The position numbers and the translations under genes were made by a program. From contig CABXRS010000004.1 in the NCBI GenBank assembly GCA_902514665.1, forward strand, positions 1-64,000: a stretch of DNA of 64,000 nucleotides, written 5' to 3'. Positions within the stretch are counted from its first letter, which is position 1, and the number at the start of each line of letters is the position of its first letter. The notes beneath the pieces were generated by a model that saw only the letters and a program-made list of their open reading frames with translations, was not told the DNA's origin and searched no databases. The stretch is from an uncultured Pelagibacteraceae bacterium (GTDB lineage Bacteria; Pseudomonadota; Alphaproteobacteria; Pelagibacterales; Pelagibacteraceae). Positions 51,983 through 61,059 of this stretch are shown here, one piece after another.

Positions 51983-52556
51983 AACAGAAGAAAAAATTAC
52001 TATTAATTTTTCAATGCTAACTGAGTTTAAAAATTCTTTATTTTTAAAAGGTGCTGAAATATTATTTCCTAAAAGAAAAATCAAAAGTTTATATCTTGAT
52101 AATTTTAATTATCAAATGTATAGAGATTCTATTGAGGGATCTCTTCCAAGAAAAAAAATACGTATAAGAAGTTATAATAATGGAAAATATTTTCATGAGG
52201 TTAAAATATCAAGTACAGAAGGAAGATTCAAAACAAGCAAAGAAATTAAAGAGGAAAAAAATTTAGAAATAAACAAAATTGGATTATTTGATAAAATGTA
52301 TGGTCCTTGCAAACCTGTTTTACTTGTAGAATATGAAAGAGAATATTTCAAATTTAAAGATTTTAGAGTCACTATTGATAATAAAATAAATTATTTTTCT
52401 TATTACAATAAATTTTTAGGTTTAGAAAAACATCCTGTAATTGAATTAAAAGCTTCTATTGATAAGAGTTTAAATGAGTTAATGATCGATTTTCCATATC
52501 CAAGGACTAGATTTTCAAAATACTCTAATGGAATTGAAAAATTATTAATTCAATAA
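51972..52556 (+). CDS. VTC-domain protein (polyphosphate-polymerase-like)
   Basis: This is a 194-residue stand-alone VTC/triphosphate-tunnel domain with no membrane helix. Alternating charged residues expected inside the tunnel are present: RTEEKI at the N-terminus, KSLYLDN, RKKIRIRSY, FHEVKIS, VEYEREYF, VTIDNK, VIELKA and RFSKYSNGIE. In yeast this domain makes polyphosphate from ATP. It ends the four-gene cassette with DUF4956 and the CotH-like kinase. Confidence 0.87.
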   Translation: MSYRTEEKITINFSMLTEFKNSLFLKGAEILFPKRKIKSLYLDNFNYQMYRDSIEGSLPRKKIRIRSYNNGKYFHEVKISSTEGRFKTSKEIKEEKNLEINKIGLFDKMYGPCKPVLLVEYEREYFKFKDFRVTIDNKINYFSYYNKFLGLEKHPVIELKASIDKSLNELMIDFPYPRTRFSKYSNGIEKLLIQ

Positions 52557-52584
52557 AGAGATAAATAAAATCCTATTATATAAT

Positions 52585-52974
52585 TTAATAATTTGTATAT
52601 TCTTTAATTTCCTTAATTATTGAACCTGTATACTTATTTATTTCTAATTTAATTTTAGCCCTATTATCATTTAAAAAATGCACATCTCTTGAAAGTCTTA
52701 TAAAATTATCTCCAAAATCTTTATCTTTTTCACATTTTCTTTTATCATCTTCAATAATCCAGAGTTTTGCATTTATTTCTTTAAGAGATTGAAAAAGTTT
52801 ATTAAGTTTATCGTCTGACTTAATGTTATTTTTCATTTGATTTTTTAAAATAGAATGTTCTTTAAAAATAAATTTAAGTTTTTCAGGATCTTTGATTTTT
52901 TCTTGTTTGATTTCTAAAATCGAAATTTTGTCCAAAAGTTCACCTATGGAGATCTCTACTATAATTTTATTCAT
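52585..52974 (-). CDS. DUF6165-type small helical protein
   Basis: This is a 129-residue, mostly helical protein. The opening VEISIGELLDKISILEIKQEKI and the end of the frame (IRLSRDVHFLNDNRAKIKLEIN) fit the DUF6165 family, found near surface-glycan genes. Function unknown. It is divergent by 32 bases from the heptosyltransferase-like gene. Confidence 0.75.
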   Translation of the reverse strand: MNKIIVEISIGELLDKISILEIKQEKIKDPEKLKFIFKEHSILKNQMKNNIKSDDKLNKLFQSLKEINAKLWIIEDDKRKCEKDKDFGDNFIRLSRDVHFLNDNRAKIKLEINKYTGSIIKEIKEYTNY

Positions 52975-53006
52975 AAAATTTAATACTGTGTTATCTTGTT
53001 ATAAAT

Positions 53007-53948
53007 ATGTCTAATATTTTAATAATCAAACATGGATCCTTAGGAGATATAGCTCAAGCAAGTGGAGCAATTCAAGATATTTCTGAAAATCATAAAGGTG
53101 ATGAAATACATTTACTAACAACAAAACCGTATTTTGATTTATTTAAAAGAAATCCTCATATATCAAATGTTATTTTAGATAAGCGATTATCAAGATTTAA
53201 TCTCATTTACTTATATTTATTGATGAAAAATATTAAGAAATATAAATTTTCTAAAGTTTATGATCTTCAAAACTCTAGCAGAACATCATTTTATAAAAAA
53301 ATATTATTTCCAAAAGTAACAAAAAAAATTTGGTCATCTTCTGAAACAACATTACCAGAGGGGACTTCCAAGCAAGATTTTGACACAAAACCTGTTTTAT
53401 CTAGACTAGATCATCAATTGCAAAGTTCAGGAATTAGTACAAATCATACTTTAAGCCCTGATTTTTCATGGAGCCCATGTGATATATCTCTAATAAAAAA
53501 TTACTATCAATTGGAAAAATATATTGCTCTTTTTCCTTTTTGTTCTTCTCATTTAAGCTTTAAGAAATGGCCTTACTACAATGATTTAATTTCTATGATT
53601 AATGAAAAATTTGAAAATAAACTTAAAGTAGTTGTAGCACCTGGACCAGAAGAAATTATAGAGGCATCCAATATCAATGCACTTTGTATTTTAGATAATG
53701 GTAAAGCATTGGATATCTCTCAGCTAGCAGCATTCATTAAAGATAGCTCTTTTGTTGTTGCAAATGATACAGGACCTGCACATATGACGGCTCACCTAGG
53801 ATCTAAAGGCATTGCTTTATTTGGTGCACACACAACAGCTCACAAAGTAAGCATCGAAAGAAAAAATTTTAAAGCTATTCAGGTAAGTGATCTATCAAAA
53901 CTTTCAGCAAATAAAGTATTTGAAAATATTTTATTGTATTTAGATTAG
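53007..53948 (+). CDS. Family 9 glycosyltransferase (heptosyltransferase-like)
   Basis: This is a 313-residue GT9 enzyme. It opens with ILIIKHGSLGDIAQASGAI, the donor region is FVVANDTGPAHMTAHLGSKGIALFG near residue 255, and ALFPFCSSHLSFKKWP lies near residue 172, as in ADP-heptose:LPS heptosyltransferases. It probably adds a sugar to lipopolysaccharide core or a related glycan. The stop overlaps the convergent GT4 stop by four bases. Confidence 0.87.
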   Translation: MSNILIIKHGSLGDIAQASGAIQDISENHKGDEIHLLTTKPYFDLFKRNPHISNVILDKRLSRFNLIYLYLLMKNIKKYKFSKVYDLQNSSRTSFYKKILFPKVTKKIWSSSETTLPEGTSKQDFDTKPVLSRLDHQLQSSGISTNHTLSPDFSWSPCDISLIKNYYQLEKYIALFPFCSSHLSFKKWPYYNDLISMINEKFENKLKVVVAPGPEEIIEASNINALCILDNGKALDISQLAAFIKDSSFVVANDTGPAHMTAHLGSKGIALFGAHTTAHKVSIERKNFKAIQVSDLSKLSANKVFENILLYLD

Positions 53949-55027
53949 TTTATAATTTTTTTATAATCTTGAATAATTTTAGTCCATTGAAATTTATTTA
54001 CAAATTCTTTTGCATTTTTCCCATACTCCAAGTATTTCTTATTTTCCAAAATTGAACTTGTACATGAATAAATGTCATCCAGATTATTCCCATCACAAAT
54101 TAAGCCTGTTTTTTTATGATCTATTGCATCAGCAGCACCACCATCTTTACCTCCTATCGATGGTACTCCATATTGAGCTGCCTCAACATAAGCAATTCCA
54201 AATCCCTCTACAGATTTTTTATGTATTATTGATGGCATCACAAATACATTGGATTTTGCTATTAAAGCATTTTTTAAATCTTTACTTATATCTTTGAAAA
54301 ACATCACTTGACCTTCTAAATCCAGTTCTTTTACAAGGCTTTTAATATTATCCTCCTCTTCACCATAGCCAACACATATATAAACAATATCTGGATAAAT
54401 TTGTTTTAAATTTCTTACAACCATTATTATCTTCTCATGATTTTTTCTTTTATCAAATCTTGAAACAGTGATTAATCTTGGTGTTTTCATATTTAATAAA
54501 CTCTCAACTTTATTCATGGTTTTTTTATCTAACTCTGTAGCACGATCTACACCAGGATTGATTACAATTATTTTACTCTCATTTACTCCAAAGCTAATTG
54601 CTAAATTTTTAGTAAATTCTGAATTAGCAATTACATTTTCAACATTATTTAAAACATTTAATAGTCTTTTATTTAAATTTGAGCCCCTTGAGTGGTTAAT
54701 TTCTTTACTATGAATTAGACAATATTTTTTTTTTGACGATTTAATAAGCTCTAAACTTTTCCAATGATCAGCAATTATTCCTTCTATTTTATTTTTTTTA
54801 ATAAATTCGTTTACTAATTGTGCCTTTCTATATTTTCTCAAGAGTTTAATCCCTCCAACTCTTTCAATTGAAAATGATGCTTTATCATCAAATTCCTCAT
54901 GACCTTTAATATAATCTGCAAAAACTTTAATCATATAGTGTTTTGATAATTCTCTTGAAAGACCCCACATTAAACTTTGCATTCCACCAAGTTCAGGAGG
55001 AAAAGATCTAGTAACGATTAAATACAT
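53945..55027 (-). CDS. Family 4 glycosyltransferase
   Basis: This is a 360-residue GT4 enzyme. It begins YLIVTRSFPPELGGMQSLMW, has the donor-domain start TPRLITVSRFDKRKNHEKII near residue 183, and the nucleotide-sugar motif VEGFGIAYVEAAQYGVPSIG near residue 274. It transfers a sugar from an activated donor to a cell-surface glycan. Its start overlaps the stop of the thioredoxin-fold gene by one base. Confidence 0.9.
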   Translation of the reverse strand: MYLIVTRSFPPELGGMQSLMWGLSRELSKHYMIKVFADYIKGHEEFDDKASFSIERVGGIKLLRKYRKAQLVNEFIKKNKIEGIIADHWKSLELIKSSKKKYCLIHSKEINHSRGSNLNKRLLNVLNNVENVIANSEFTKNLAISFGVNESKIIVINPGVDRATELDKKTMNKVESLLNMKTPRLITVSRFDKRKNHEKIIMVVRNLKQIYPDIVYICVGYGEEEDNIKSLVKELDLEGQVMFFKDISKDLKNALIAKSNVFVMPSIIHKKSVEGFGIAYVEAAQYGVPSIGGKDGGAADAIDHKKTGLICDGNNLDDIYSCTSSILENKKYLEYGKNAKEFVNKFQWTKIIQDYKKIIN

Positions 55028-55581
55028 TAATCATATTTCCACTTAATACCGCAACCCGCACTTGGAATTTGATCCTCTGGACCTTTATCTTTTTCAGATA
55101 TTTGCTTCATTGCTTTTAGCAGATCACTTTCACCACTTCTTACAGGAACAAGTTTTTTTAATTCTCGTATTCGACCTCTATATTGAAGTTCCATGTTCTT
55201 ATTAAAGCCAAAGAAATCAGGCGTACAAACAGCGTTATAAGCTTTGGCAACCTCCTGTGTTTCGTCTGTTAAATAAGGAAAGTTAAAATTATTTTCTTTT
55301 GCAAATTTAATCATGTTTTCGAATGAGTCTTCTGGATAATTAATTGCGTCGTTTGAGCAAATCGCAACAGAGCTTATCCCAAACTTTTTTAGGTTATTAC
55401 AATCTTCAACTATATCTTTTGTTACTGCTTGAACATAAGGACAATGGTTACAAATAAACATTATAAGTGTTCCATTTTCTCCTTTGATGTCCTCAAGCTT
55501 GAGAATTTTTTCATCAGTTGATTTTAGTTCAAATGGAATAGCTTTTGTACCAAAATCACATATTGGAGTTTGTATTGGCAT
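55027..55581 (-). CDS. Thioredoxin-fold (AhpC/TSA-like) protein
   Basis: This is a 184-residue redoxin without signal peptide. The segment GTLIMFICNHCPYVQAV near residue 42 holds a CxxC pair (CNHC), and ISSVAICSNDAINYPEDS near residue 75 is typical of this subgroup. It may reduce peroxides or protein disulfides. Start codons of this gene and the gamma-carbonic-anhydrase-like gene are only 20 bases apart. Confidence 0.82.
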   Translation of the reverse strand: MPIQTPICDFGTKAIPFELKSTDEKILKLEDIKGENGTLIMFICNHCPYVQAVTKDIVEDCNNLKKFGISSVAICSNDAINYPEDSFENMIKFAKENNFNFPYLTDETQEVAKAYNAVCTPDFFGFNKNMELQYRGRIRELKKLVPVRSGESDLLKAMKQISEKDKGPEDQIPSAGCGIKWKYD

Positions 55582-55601
55582 AATGTAATAATGTATAAAT
55601 T

Positions 55602-56114
55602 ATGTTTTACGATTTAAAAGATAAAAAACCAAAAAACTCTGGCGAAAATTGGGTAGCACCTAATGCAACTATAATAGGGGATGTTACTTTAGAGAAAAAT
55701 ACAAGTATTTGGTTTAATGCAGTTTTAAGAGGCGATGTTGAAAACATATTTATTGGTGAAGGATCAAATGTTCAGGATGGAAGCGTTTTGCATACTGATC
55801 CAGGTTGCCCTCTGAAAGTAGGAAAAGATGTAACAATTGGCCATATGGTTATGCTTCATGGATGCACAATAGGTAACAATAGTTTGATTGGAATTGGAGC
55901 AGTAATCTTAAACAATGCAAAAATTGGAAAAAACTGCATTATTGGGGCCAAAGCTTTAATAACAGAAAATAAGGAAATACCTGACAACTCTTTAGTAGTT
56001 GGTTCACCTGGTAAAGTTATAAGAGAAGTGACTGAAGAAGAAAAAAAAGCTATTATTGAAAATACAAAACATTACCAAGATAATTGGAAAAAATATTCAA
56101 AATCAATATTCTAA
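55602..56114 (+). CDS. Gamma-carbonic-anhydrase-like hexapeptide protein
   Basis: This is a 170-residue left-handed beta-helix protein. NTSIWFNAVLRGDVENIFIG and the metal-ligand histidines in VLHTDPGCP and TIGHMVMLHGCTIG match the gamma-CA/PaaY family. A C-terminal helix follows the coil. Members hydrate CO2 or thioester substrates, or have a structural role. The tautomerase ATG begins five bases after its stop. Confidence 0.9.
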   Translation: MFYDLKDKKPKNSGENWVAPNATIIGDVTLEKNTSIWFNAVLRGDVENIFIGEGSNVQDGSVLHTDPGCPLKVGKDVTIGHMVMLHGCTIGNNSLIGIGAVILNNAKIGKNCIIGAKALITENKEIPDNSLVVGSPGKVIREVTEEEKKAIIENTKHYQDNWKKYSKSIF

Positions 56115-56119
56115 TTTTT

Positions 56120-56560
56120 ATGCCAACTTATACTGTCACAAATTCAAATTTTAATTTAAGTTCAAGAGAACAAAAAAATTTAGCAAAGGGAATTACAAAA
56201 GTTCACAATGTTATAACAGGAGCAAATACATATTTTGCTCAAGTTATATTTAACAAAACTAAAAAAAATAGACATTTTATGGGAGGTAAAAAAGTTAAAG
56301 AGCCTTCAATATTTTTATTAGGTCAAATTAGAGCAGGCAGACCAAAAAAAACAAAAGATAAATTAATTTCTCATTTAAGAGATATTATAATTAAAAACTC
56401 TAGATTAAATGAAACTCAAGTTTGGGTTTATATTATTGATTTACCTCCGTCACAAATGATTGAGTATGGTGAAGTGCTACCTGAGTCAGGTAAAGAAAAA
56501 GTATGGTTTTCTAAACTTTCCGAAAAATTAAAAAAAAAATTGTCCAAAATAGGTAATTAG
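56120..56560 (+). CDS. Tautomerase-superfamily protein
   Basis: I choose the ATG at 56120, giving MPTYTVTNSN and 146 residues. In this superfamily the proline after the removed methionine is the catalytic base, so the longer upstream frame would destroy the active site. Length and basic sequence (FAQVIFNK, FLLGQIRAGRPKKTKDKL) resemble the cis-CaaD-like branch. Substrate unknown. It follows the hexapeptide gene by five bases. Confidence 0.8.
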   Translation: MPTYTVTNSNFNLSSREQKNLAKGITKVHNVITGANTYFAQVIFNKTKKNRHFMGGKKVKEPSIFLLGQIRAGRPKKTKDKLISHLRDIIIKNSRLNETQVWVYIIDLPPSQMIEYGEVLPESGKEKVWFSKLSEKLKKKLSKIGN

Positions 56561-56673
56561 AAATTAAGTAGTTTTTTCATTGTTCAAGAATCTAATAAAT
56601 ACAACTAAGGATTGAAGACACAATTGTTTTGTTTACAATTCCTATTAATAGGTTTTTAATTTCAATTGTAAAA

Positions 56674-56862
56674 ATGGTTAAGAAAATAAAAAAAACCAAA
56701 AAGAAAAAAAAGAAATTAGTCAAAACTTCTAGAAAAATAAAAAGAAAAAAAAAGGTTAGGACTAAAATAGTTAGGACAAAAAAGTCTGCGACTAAGAAAC
56801 CTTTAAAAAAATCTAGAAGATCTAATAACATTAAATCAAACAAAAAAATAGGAGAGAAAAAA
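56674..56862 (+). other. In-frame lysine-rich stretch upstream of the aldehyde dehydrogenase
   Basis: An ATG at 56674 begins a frame that runs without a stop into the aldehyde dehydrogenase and encodes 63 residues that are over half Lys/Arg ([19 protein letters not shown], then [19 protein letters not shown]). It could be a nucleic-acid-binding tail on a fraction of the enzyme, a gene fused in place, or untranslated leader whose A-rich composition gives lysine by chance. A TTG start at 56629 is also possible. Confidence 0.45.
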
Positions 56863-58410
56863 ATGAGTGCAGAAGAAATGAAAGTGTCATCAGCACTAGA
56901 TACCTCTCATTTGAAGGTTAAATTTCCATTTAAAGCAAAATACGGAAACTATATTAATGGAAAATTTGTTGAACCAAAGTCAGGCAAGTATTTTGATAAT
57001 CCAAGCCCGATTACAAATGAGACTATCTGTTCTGTAGCACGTTCGAATGAACAAGATGTCGAAGCTGCTTTAGATGCAGCACACGCTGCTTTTCCTAAAT
57101 GGGGAAAAACTTCAATAACTGAAAGATCAATAATGCTTAATAAGATTGCTGATGTTTTAGAGGCGAATGCCCAGTTATTGGCCACAGCAGAAACTATGGA
57201 TAATGGTAAACCAATTCGAGAGACTGCAGGTGCAGATATTCCATTAACAATAGATCACTTTAGATACTTTGCAGGCGTAATTAGAGCAGAGGAAGGTTCA
57301 GTGGCTGAGATAAGTAATGACATGTATGCTTATCATATCCCAGAACCACTTGGAGTAGTTGGTCAGATTATACCATGGAATTTTCCACTATTAATGGCTG
57401 CGTGGAAAGTAGCTCCAGCTCTTGCAGCAGGAAACTGTATAGTTCTAAAACCAGCTGAGCAAACTCCAGCATCGATAATGGTTATGATGGATCTTATAGG
57501 AGATTTAATTCCACCAGGAGTTTTAAATGTAGTTAGTGGTTACGGTTTAGAGGCTGGTAAACCATTAGCATCATCTAAAAGAGTAAAAAAAGTTGCTTTT
57601 ACGGGTGAAACTACAACTGGTAGACTTATAATGCAGTACGCTTCCCAAAACCTAATACCTATTACTTTAGAATTAGGTGGTAAATCTCCTAACATTTTCT
57701 TTGAAGACATCATGCTTGAGGATGATGCTTATCTTTCAAAATGTTTTGAAGGTTTTGCAATGTTTGCTTTCAATCAGGGTGAGGTATGTACTTGTCCTAG
57801 TAGAGCTCTTGTCCAAGAATCAATTTATGAAAAATTCATGGAAAAAGCTTTAGAAAGAGTAAAAAACATTAAGCAAGACAATCCACTTATTAGTGATACA
57901 GCTCTTGGAGCTCAGGCATCAGTTGAACAAATGGAGAAGATTAAATCATATCTTGATTTAGGTAAAAAAGAGGGCGCAGAGGTTTTAGCTGGAGGAGATA
58001 TTGCTAAATTAAATAGTGGTCTTGAAAAAGGTAATTATATTCAACCTACTGTTTTTAAGGGAAATAACAAAATGAGAATATTTCAAGAAGAAATTTTTGG
58101 ACCCGTCGTTTCTGTTACTACTTTTAAAGATAAAGCTGAAGCATTAGAAATTGCTAATGATACTCTTTACGGATTAGGTGCTGGTGTTTGGACAAGAAAC
58201 ATAAATACAGCCTATAAGTTTGGAAGATCAATTGAAGCAGGAAGAGTATGGACTAATTGTTTCCATGCTTATCCAGCTCACGCAGCTTTTGGTGGATACA
58301 AACAATCAGGTATTGGAAGAGAAACTCACAAAATGATGTTAAATCATTATAGACAAACTAAGAATTTGTTAGTTTCATATAAAGAAGAACCTGATGGATT
58401 TTATCTATAA
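56863..58410 (+). CDS. NAD-dependent aldehyde dehydrogenase (ExaC/AldB-like)
   Basis: I place the start at 56863 because GGAGAG lies seven bases before it, giving 515 residues. The enzyme has [20 protein letters not shown], the catalytic glutamate in LELGGKSPN and the nucleophilic cysteine in [12 protein letters not shown] near residue 312. It oxidises acetaldehyde-like aldehydes to acids. The DUF779 gene follows at 44 bases, the usual partner of this subfamily, separated by a strong hairpin. The frame continues upstream through a lysine-rich stretch. Confidence 0.93.
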   Translation: MSAEEMKVSSALDTSHLKVKFPFKAKYGNYINGKFVEPKSGKYFDNPSPITNETICSVARSNEQDVEAALDAAHAAFPKWGKTSITERSIMLNKIADVLEANAQLLATAETMDNGKPIRETAGADIPLTIDHFRYFAGVIRAEEGSVAEISNDMYAYHIPEPLGVVGQIIPWNFPLLMAAWKVAPALAAGNCIVLKPAEQTPASIMVMMDLIGDLIPPGVLNVVSGYGLEAGKPLASSKRVKKVAFTGETTTGRLIMQYASQNLIPITLELGGKSPNIFFEDIMLEDDAYLSKCFEGFAMFAFNQGEVCTCPSRALVQESIYEKFMEKALERVKNIKQDNPLISDTALGAQASVEQMEKIKSYLDLGKKEGAEVLAGGDIAKLNSGLEKGNYIQPTVFKGNNKMRIFQEEIFGPVVSVTTFKDKAEALEIANDTLYGLGAGVWTRNINTAYKFGRSIEAGRVWTNCFHAYPAHAAFGGYKQSGIGRETHKMMLNHYRQTKNLLVSYKEEPDGFYL

Positions 58411-58422
58411 TTAAGTGTTATA

Positions 58423-58445
58423 CTGGCCCGTGATTCACGGGCCAG
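58423..58445 (+). promoter_or_regulatory. GC-rich hairpin between aldehyde dehydrogenase and DUF779 genes
   Basis: A perfect ten-base inverted repeat (CTGGCCCGTG and its complement) with a three-base loop begins 13 bases after the dehydrogenase stop and ends eight bases before the DUF779 ATG. It is far more GC-rich than its surroundings. There is no U-tract, so transcript stabilisation or control of DUF779 translation is likelier than termination. Confidence 0.8.
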
Positions 58446-58453
58446 AATAAATT

Positions 58454-58813
58454 ATGAAAGTAAGCGCAACTCTATCAGCAAAAAAACTTCTTAGTGATAT
58501 TAAAAAAGATCATGGTGAGGAGTTAATTTTCCATCAATCTGGTGGATGCTGTGATGGAAGTGCACCAATGTGCTATCCTGCAAAAGAATATTTAGTTGGA
58601 GATAGTGACGTTAAATTAGGTGATATTGATGGTGTTCCATTTTACATGAATGAGGATCAGTACGAAAAATGGAAACATACTGATTTAACTATTGACGCAG
58701 TTAATGGAATTGGCGGAATGTTCTCTCTTGATAATGGGCGTGGACGCAGATTCCTGACAAAGTCAGAAATCTGCTTAGTTGTCGATAACGACAAAAAAAT
58801 TAATCAATCTTAA
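58454..58813 (+). CDS. DUF779 family protein
   Basis: This is a 119-residue protein with the family's conserved FHQSGGCCDGSAPMCYP near residue 26 and GRGRRFL near the end. The cysteines suggest metal binding. Members are usually adjacent to acetaldehyde-type dehydrogenase genes, as here, and are thought to assist the enzyme, though the mechanism is not established. Confidence 0.9.
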   Translation: MKVSATLSAKKLLSDIKKDHGEELIFHQSGGCCDGSAPMCYPAKEYLVGDSDVKLGDIDGVPFYMNEDQYEKWKHTDLTIDAVNGIGGMFSLDNGRGRRFLTKSEICLVVDNDKKINQS

Positions 58814-59140
58814 TTATTGACCTGGAGCTTTATAGGCACCTGAAGCTACTTCACTTGCTTTAGTTGTAGCTTTTGTAAAATCAATAGCCTCTAACATAGT
58901 TAGGTTTTTAATTGCTCCTGAAGCCTCAACAACAAGTTTTACAGCTGCAAAATCTTCAAATGTAGCTAATTCATTAACAACTACAAAATCGTATGTGCCT
59001 CTTACAATATCCATACTATGCATCGTTCCACCCATAGCTTTAGTTAATTGTTCTACAACTGCTTTTCTATCAGTTTTAGGATCTTTTAAAAAACCCTGAA
59101 ATGCTTTTTCAGTGTAATTTCCCATTATATATGCTTTCAT
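58814..59140 (-). CDS. GYD-domain protein
   Basis: This is a 108-residue small alpha/beta protein. AYIMGNYTEKAFQGFLKDP, GGTMHSMDIVRGTYDFVVV and the alanine-rich strand-helix end match the GYD family, named for a Gly-x-Tyr-Asp motif (here GTYDF). Function unknown. A strong AGGAGG precedes the ATG, and the 148-base gap to the plus-strand gene probably contains divergent promoters. Confidence 0.85.
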   Translation of the reverse strand: MKAYIMGNYTEKAFQGFLKDPKTDRKAVVEQLTKAMGGTMHSMDIVRGTYDFVVVNELATFEDFAAVKLVVEASGAIKNLTMLEAIDFTKATTKASEVASGAYKAPGQ

Positions 59141-59288
59141 TATTTCCTCCTTTTAAAATCAATAAATTAGCATGAAGATATTACACTTATGTCAAACAAA
59201 TTGTCTCAATAAAATTCGGTAAATATCCTATTTTTTTTTACTATTTTATGATCTAATTAAATTAACTTATTTAAAGAAAGGAAAAACT

Positions 59289-59546
59289 ATGAACTTTGTT
59301 GGGACAACAACATATGAAGGAACAAAAAAAGATGCAGATGAATTATACAGTATGTTTAAAGATGAAATTGCAAAGTGCACGTCATCATTTGAATGGGCTC
59401 ACATTCGTGAAGGTAAAATGATTTTTATTGCAAATGTCACTGATGAAGAAAAATTTTATGCTTTATTTGAAGATCAAAGATCTAAAGACTGGAACACAAA
59501 GTTTAATGCTAAAGATGAAGCTTGGAAACTTGAGAAAATAATGTAA
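59289..59546 (+). CDS. Small protein of unknown function
   Basis: This is an 85-residue soluble protein. The layout (FVGTTTYEGTKKDADELYSM, KMIFIANVTDEEKFYALF) suggests another ferredoxin-like small barrel, but there is no diagnostic motif. AAAGGAAAAACT before the ATG gives a good ribosome site. Confidence 0.6.
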   Translation: MNFVGTTTYEGTKKDADELYSMFKDEIAKCTSSFEWAHIREGKMIFIANVTDEEKFYALFEDQRSKDWNTKFNAKDEAWKLEKIM

Positions 59547-59563
59547 TTACATCAAATTAATTG

Positions 59564-60169
59564 TTAAGGAACAAGCCAATTATCTTTATTGTTTTCTAAA
59601 TCAAATCTGGCTCTTCTGTGACCCTTGGCTGCTAAATATAGCCATTCAATAGACTTAATTTTACACTGAATAACAGTAAAATTTTTATAACCTCCCTCGC
59701 TCTGCTCTTTAGTGTAATCAAAATTATCAAGCTCAGGTTTTAGACCAGAAGTTGGTACATCTGAAATAGTACCAGGACCACTATCTACTAAATAACATTT
59801 TCTACTTATATGTTGAGTTTTTTCCCAGGATTGTTTTGTAACATCATTATCATGATTAATAATTGCTTGCACTTTTAATCTTACTTGGATTTTTAATTCT
59901 TTGTCATAAAACAAAAATGAAGCTTTAGGATTTTTTTTTAAAATATCTATTTTATCAGATCTAATATCACTATGAAATTGAACTATATTATTATTTTCGT
60001 CTGATTTTCTTAGAACTACAATCCTACTTTCAATATTATCATTGTTCCCACACGAAAAAACTGGAATTCTAAACTGAGAACTTCTGTCTTTGACAGCATT
60101 ATTTAACATTGACCAAATTTTCTTTTTGATCTCAGAAAAGTTCTCGTAATAAGGAACCGTATAAGTCAC
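59564..60169 (-). CDS. Pyridoxamine-5'-phosphate oxidase-like flavin protein
   Basis: This is a 201-residue split-barrel FMN-binding protein. ESRIVVLRKSDENNNIVQFHSDIRSDKIDIL near residues 47-77 and ASFLFYDKELKIQVRLKVQA near residues 83-102 match the PNPOx-like (Alr4036-type) family, which includes enzymes other than vitamin B6 oxidases. The start is GTG. It lies three bases downstream of the garR-like gene. Confidence 0.82.
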   Translation of the reverse strand: MTYTVPYYENFSEIKKKIWSMLNNAVKDRSSQFRIPVFSCGNNDNIESRIVVLRKSDENNNIVQFHSDIRSDKIDILKKNPKASFLFYDKELKIQVRLKVQAIINHDNDVTKQSWEKTQHISRKCYLVDSGPGTISDVPTSGLKPELDNFDYTKEQSEGGYKNFTVIQCKIKSIEWLYLAAKGHRRARFDLENNKDNWLVP

Positions 60170-60172
60170 AAA

Positions 60173-61048
60173 TTATTTTTTCTTTTTTAATAGGGCTATC
60201 AAACTTGAGCTATCCCAACGGTTACCACCCATTTCTTGAACTTTAGCATAATAACTATCAACAATTTCTGTTATAGGAACAGGTGAACCATTTCTCTTAG
60301 CTTCCTCAATAACTATTGCTAAATCTTTTCTCATCCAATCTACGGCAAAACCATAATCAAACTTATCATCTGTCATTGTTCGGTATCTGTTTTCCATTTG
60401 CCAAGACTGAGCAGCACCCTTTGAAATAGTTTCCATAACTTTGTCCATATCTAATCCAGCATTAATTCCAAAGTTAATAGCTTCAGATAATCCTTGAACA
60501 GTTCCAGCTATACACATTTGGTTCATCATTTTAGTTAATTGCCCACTTCCAGACGGACCAATTAATTTCACTTTTTGGCTATAACAATCGATAACTGGTT
60601 GTGCTTTTTTAAAAGTGCTTTCATCACCACCAACCATAACAGTTAATATTCCACCTTCAGCACCTGCTTGACCGCCAGAAATAGGTGCATCTAAAAAATC
60701 AAAACCTTTATCTTTTGCAGCTTTGTAAAGCTCTCTTGAAATTTCTGCTGATACGGTTGAATTATCTACATAAACAGAACCTTTTTTAGCTGTATTAAAT
60801 AATCCATTCTGTCCTAAAGATACTTCTTTAAGATCATTGTCATTTCCAACGCAAGTAAAAATAAAATCCGCACTATCTGCAGCTTCAGCCGGTGTGTTAG
60901 CCATTTTACCTTTGTATTCACCAATCCATTTTTCTGCTTTCGATTTAGTTCTATTAAAAACAGTTACATTGTGTCCGGCTTTTGATATATATCCAGCCAT
61001 TGGGTAGCCCATAACCCCAAGACCTATGAAAGCAACATTACAAGTCAT
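60173..61048 (-). CDS. 3-hydroxyisobutyrate/2-hydroxy-3-oxopropionate dehydrogenase-family protein
   Basis: This is a 291-residue beta-hydroxyacid dehydrogenase. The NAD(P) loop is FIGLGVMGYPMAGYISKAGH, the substrate motif FLDAPISGGQAGAEGG lies near residue 118, and the catalytic lysine is in GSGQLTKMMNQMC near residue 170. It oxidises a 3-hydroxy acid such as 3-hydroxyisobutyrate or reduces tartronate semialdehyde. Its start is 11 bases from the divergent MFS gene. Confidence 0.9.
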   Translation of the reverse strand: MTCNVAFIGLGVMGYPMAGYISKAGHNVTVFNRTKSKAEKWIGEYKGKMANTPAEAADSADFIFTCVGNDNDLKEVSLGQNGLFNTAKKGSVYVDNSTVSAEISRELYKAAKDKGFDFLDAPISGGQAGAEGGILTVMVGGDESTFKKAQPVIDCYSQKVKLIGPSGSGQLTKMMNQMCIAGTVQGLSEAINFGINAGLDMDKVMETISKGAAQSWQMENRYRTMTDDKFDYGFAVDWMRKDLAIVIEEAKRNGSPVPITEIVDSYYAKVQEMGGNRWDSSSLIALLKKKK

Positions 61049-61059
61049 AATTTTTATCT

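Noticed and set aside
56084-56119. Upstream start for the tautomerase
   Set aside because: It would bury the catalytic N-terminal proline, and this stretch is the coding end of the hexapeptide gene.
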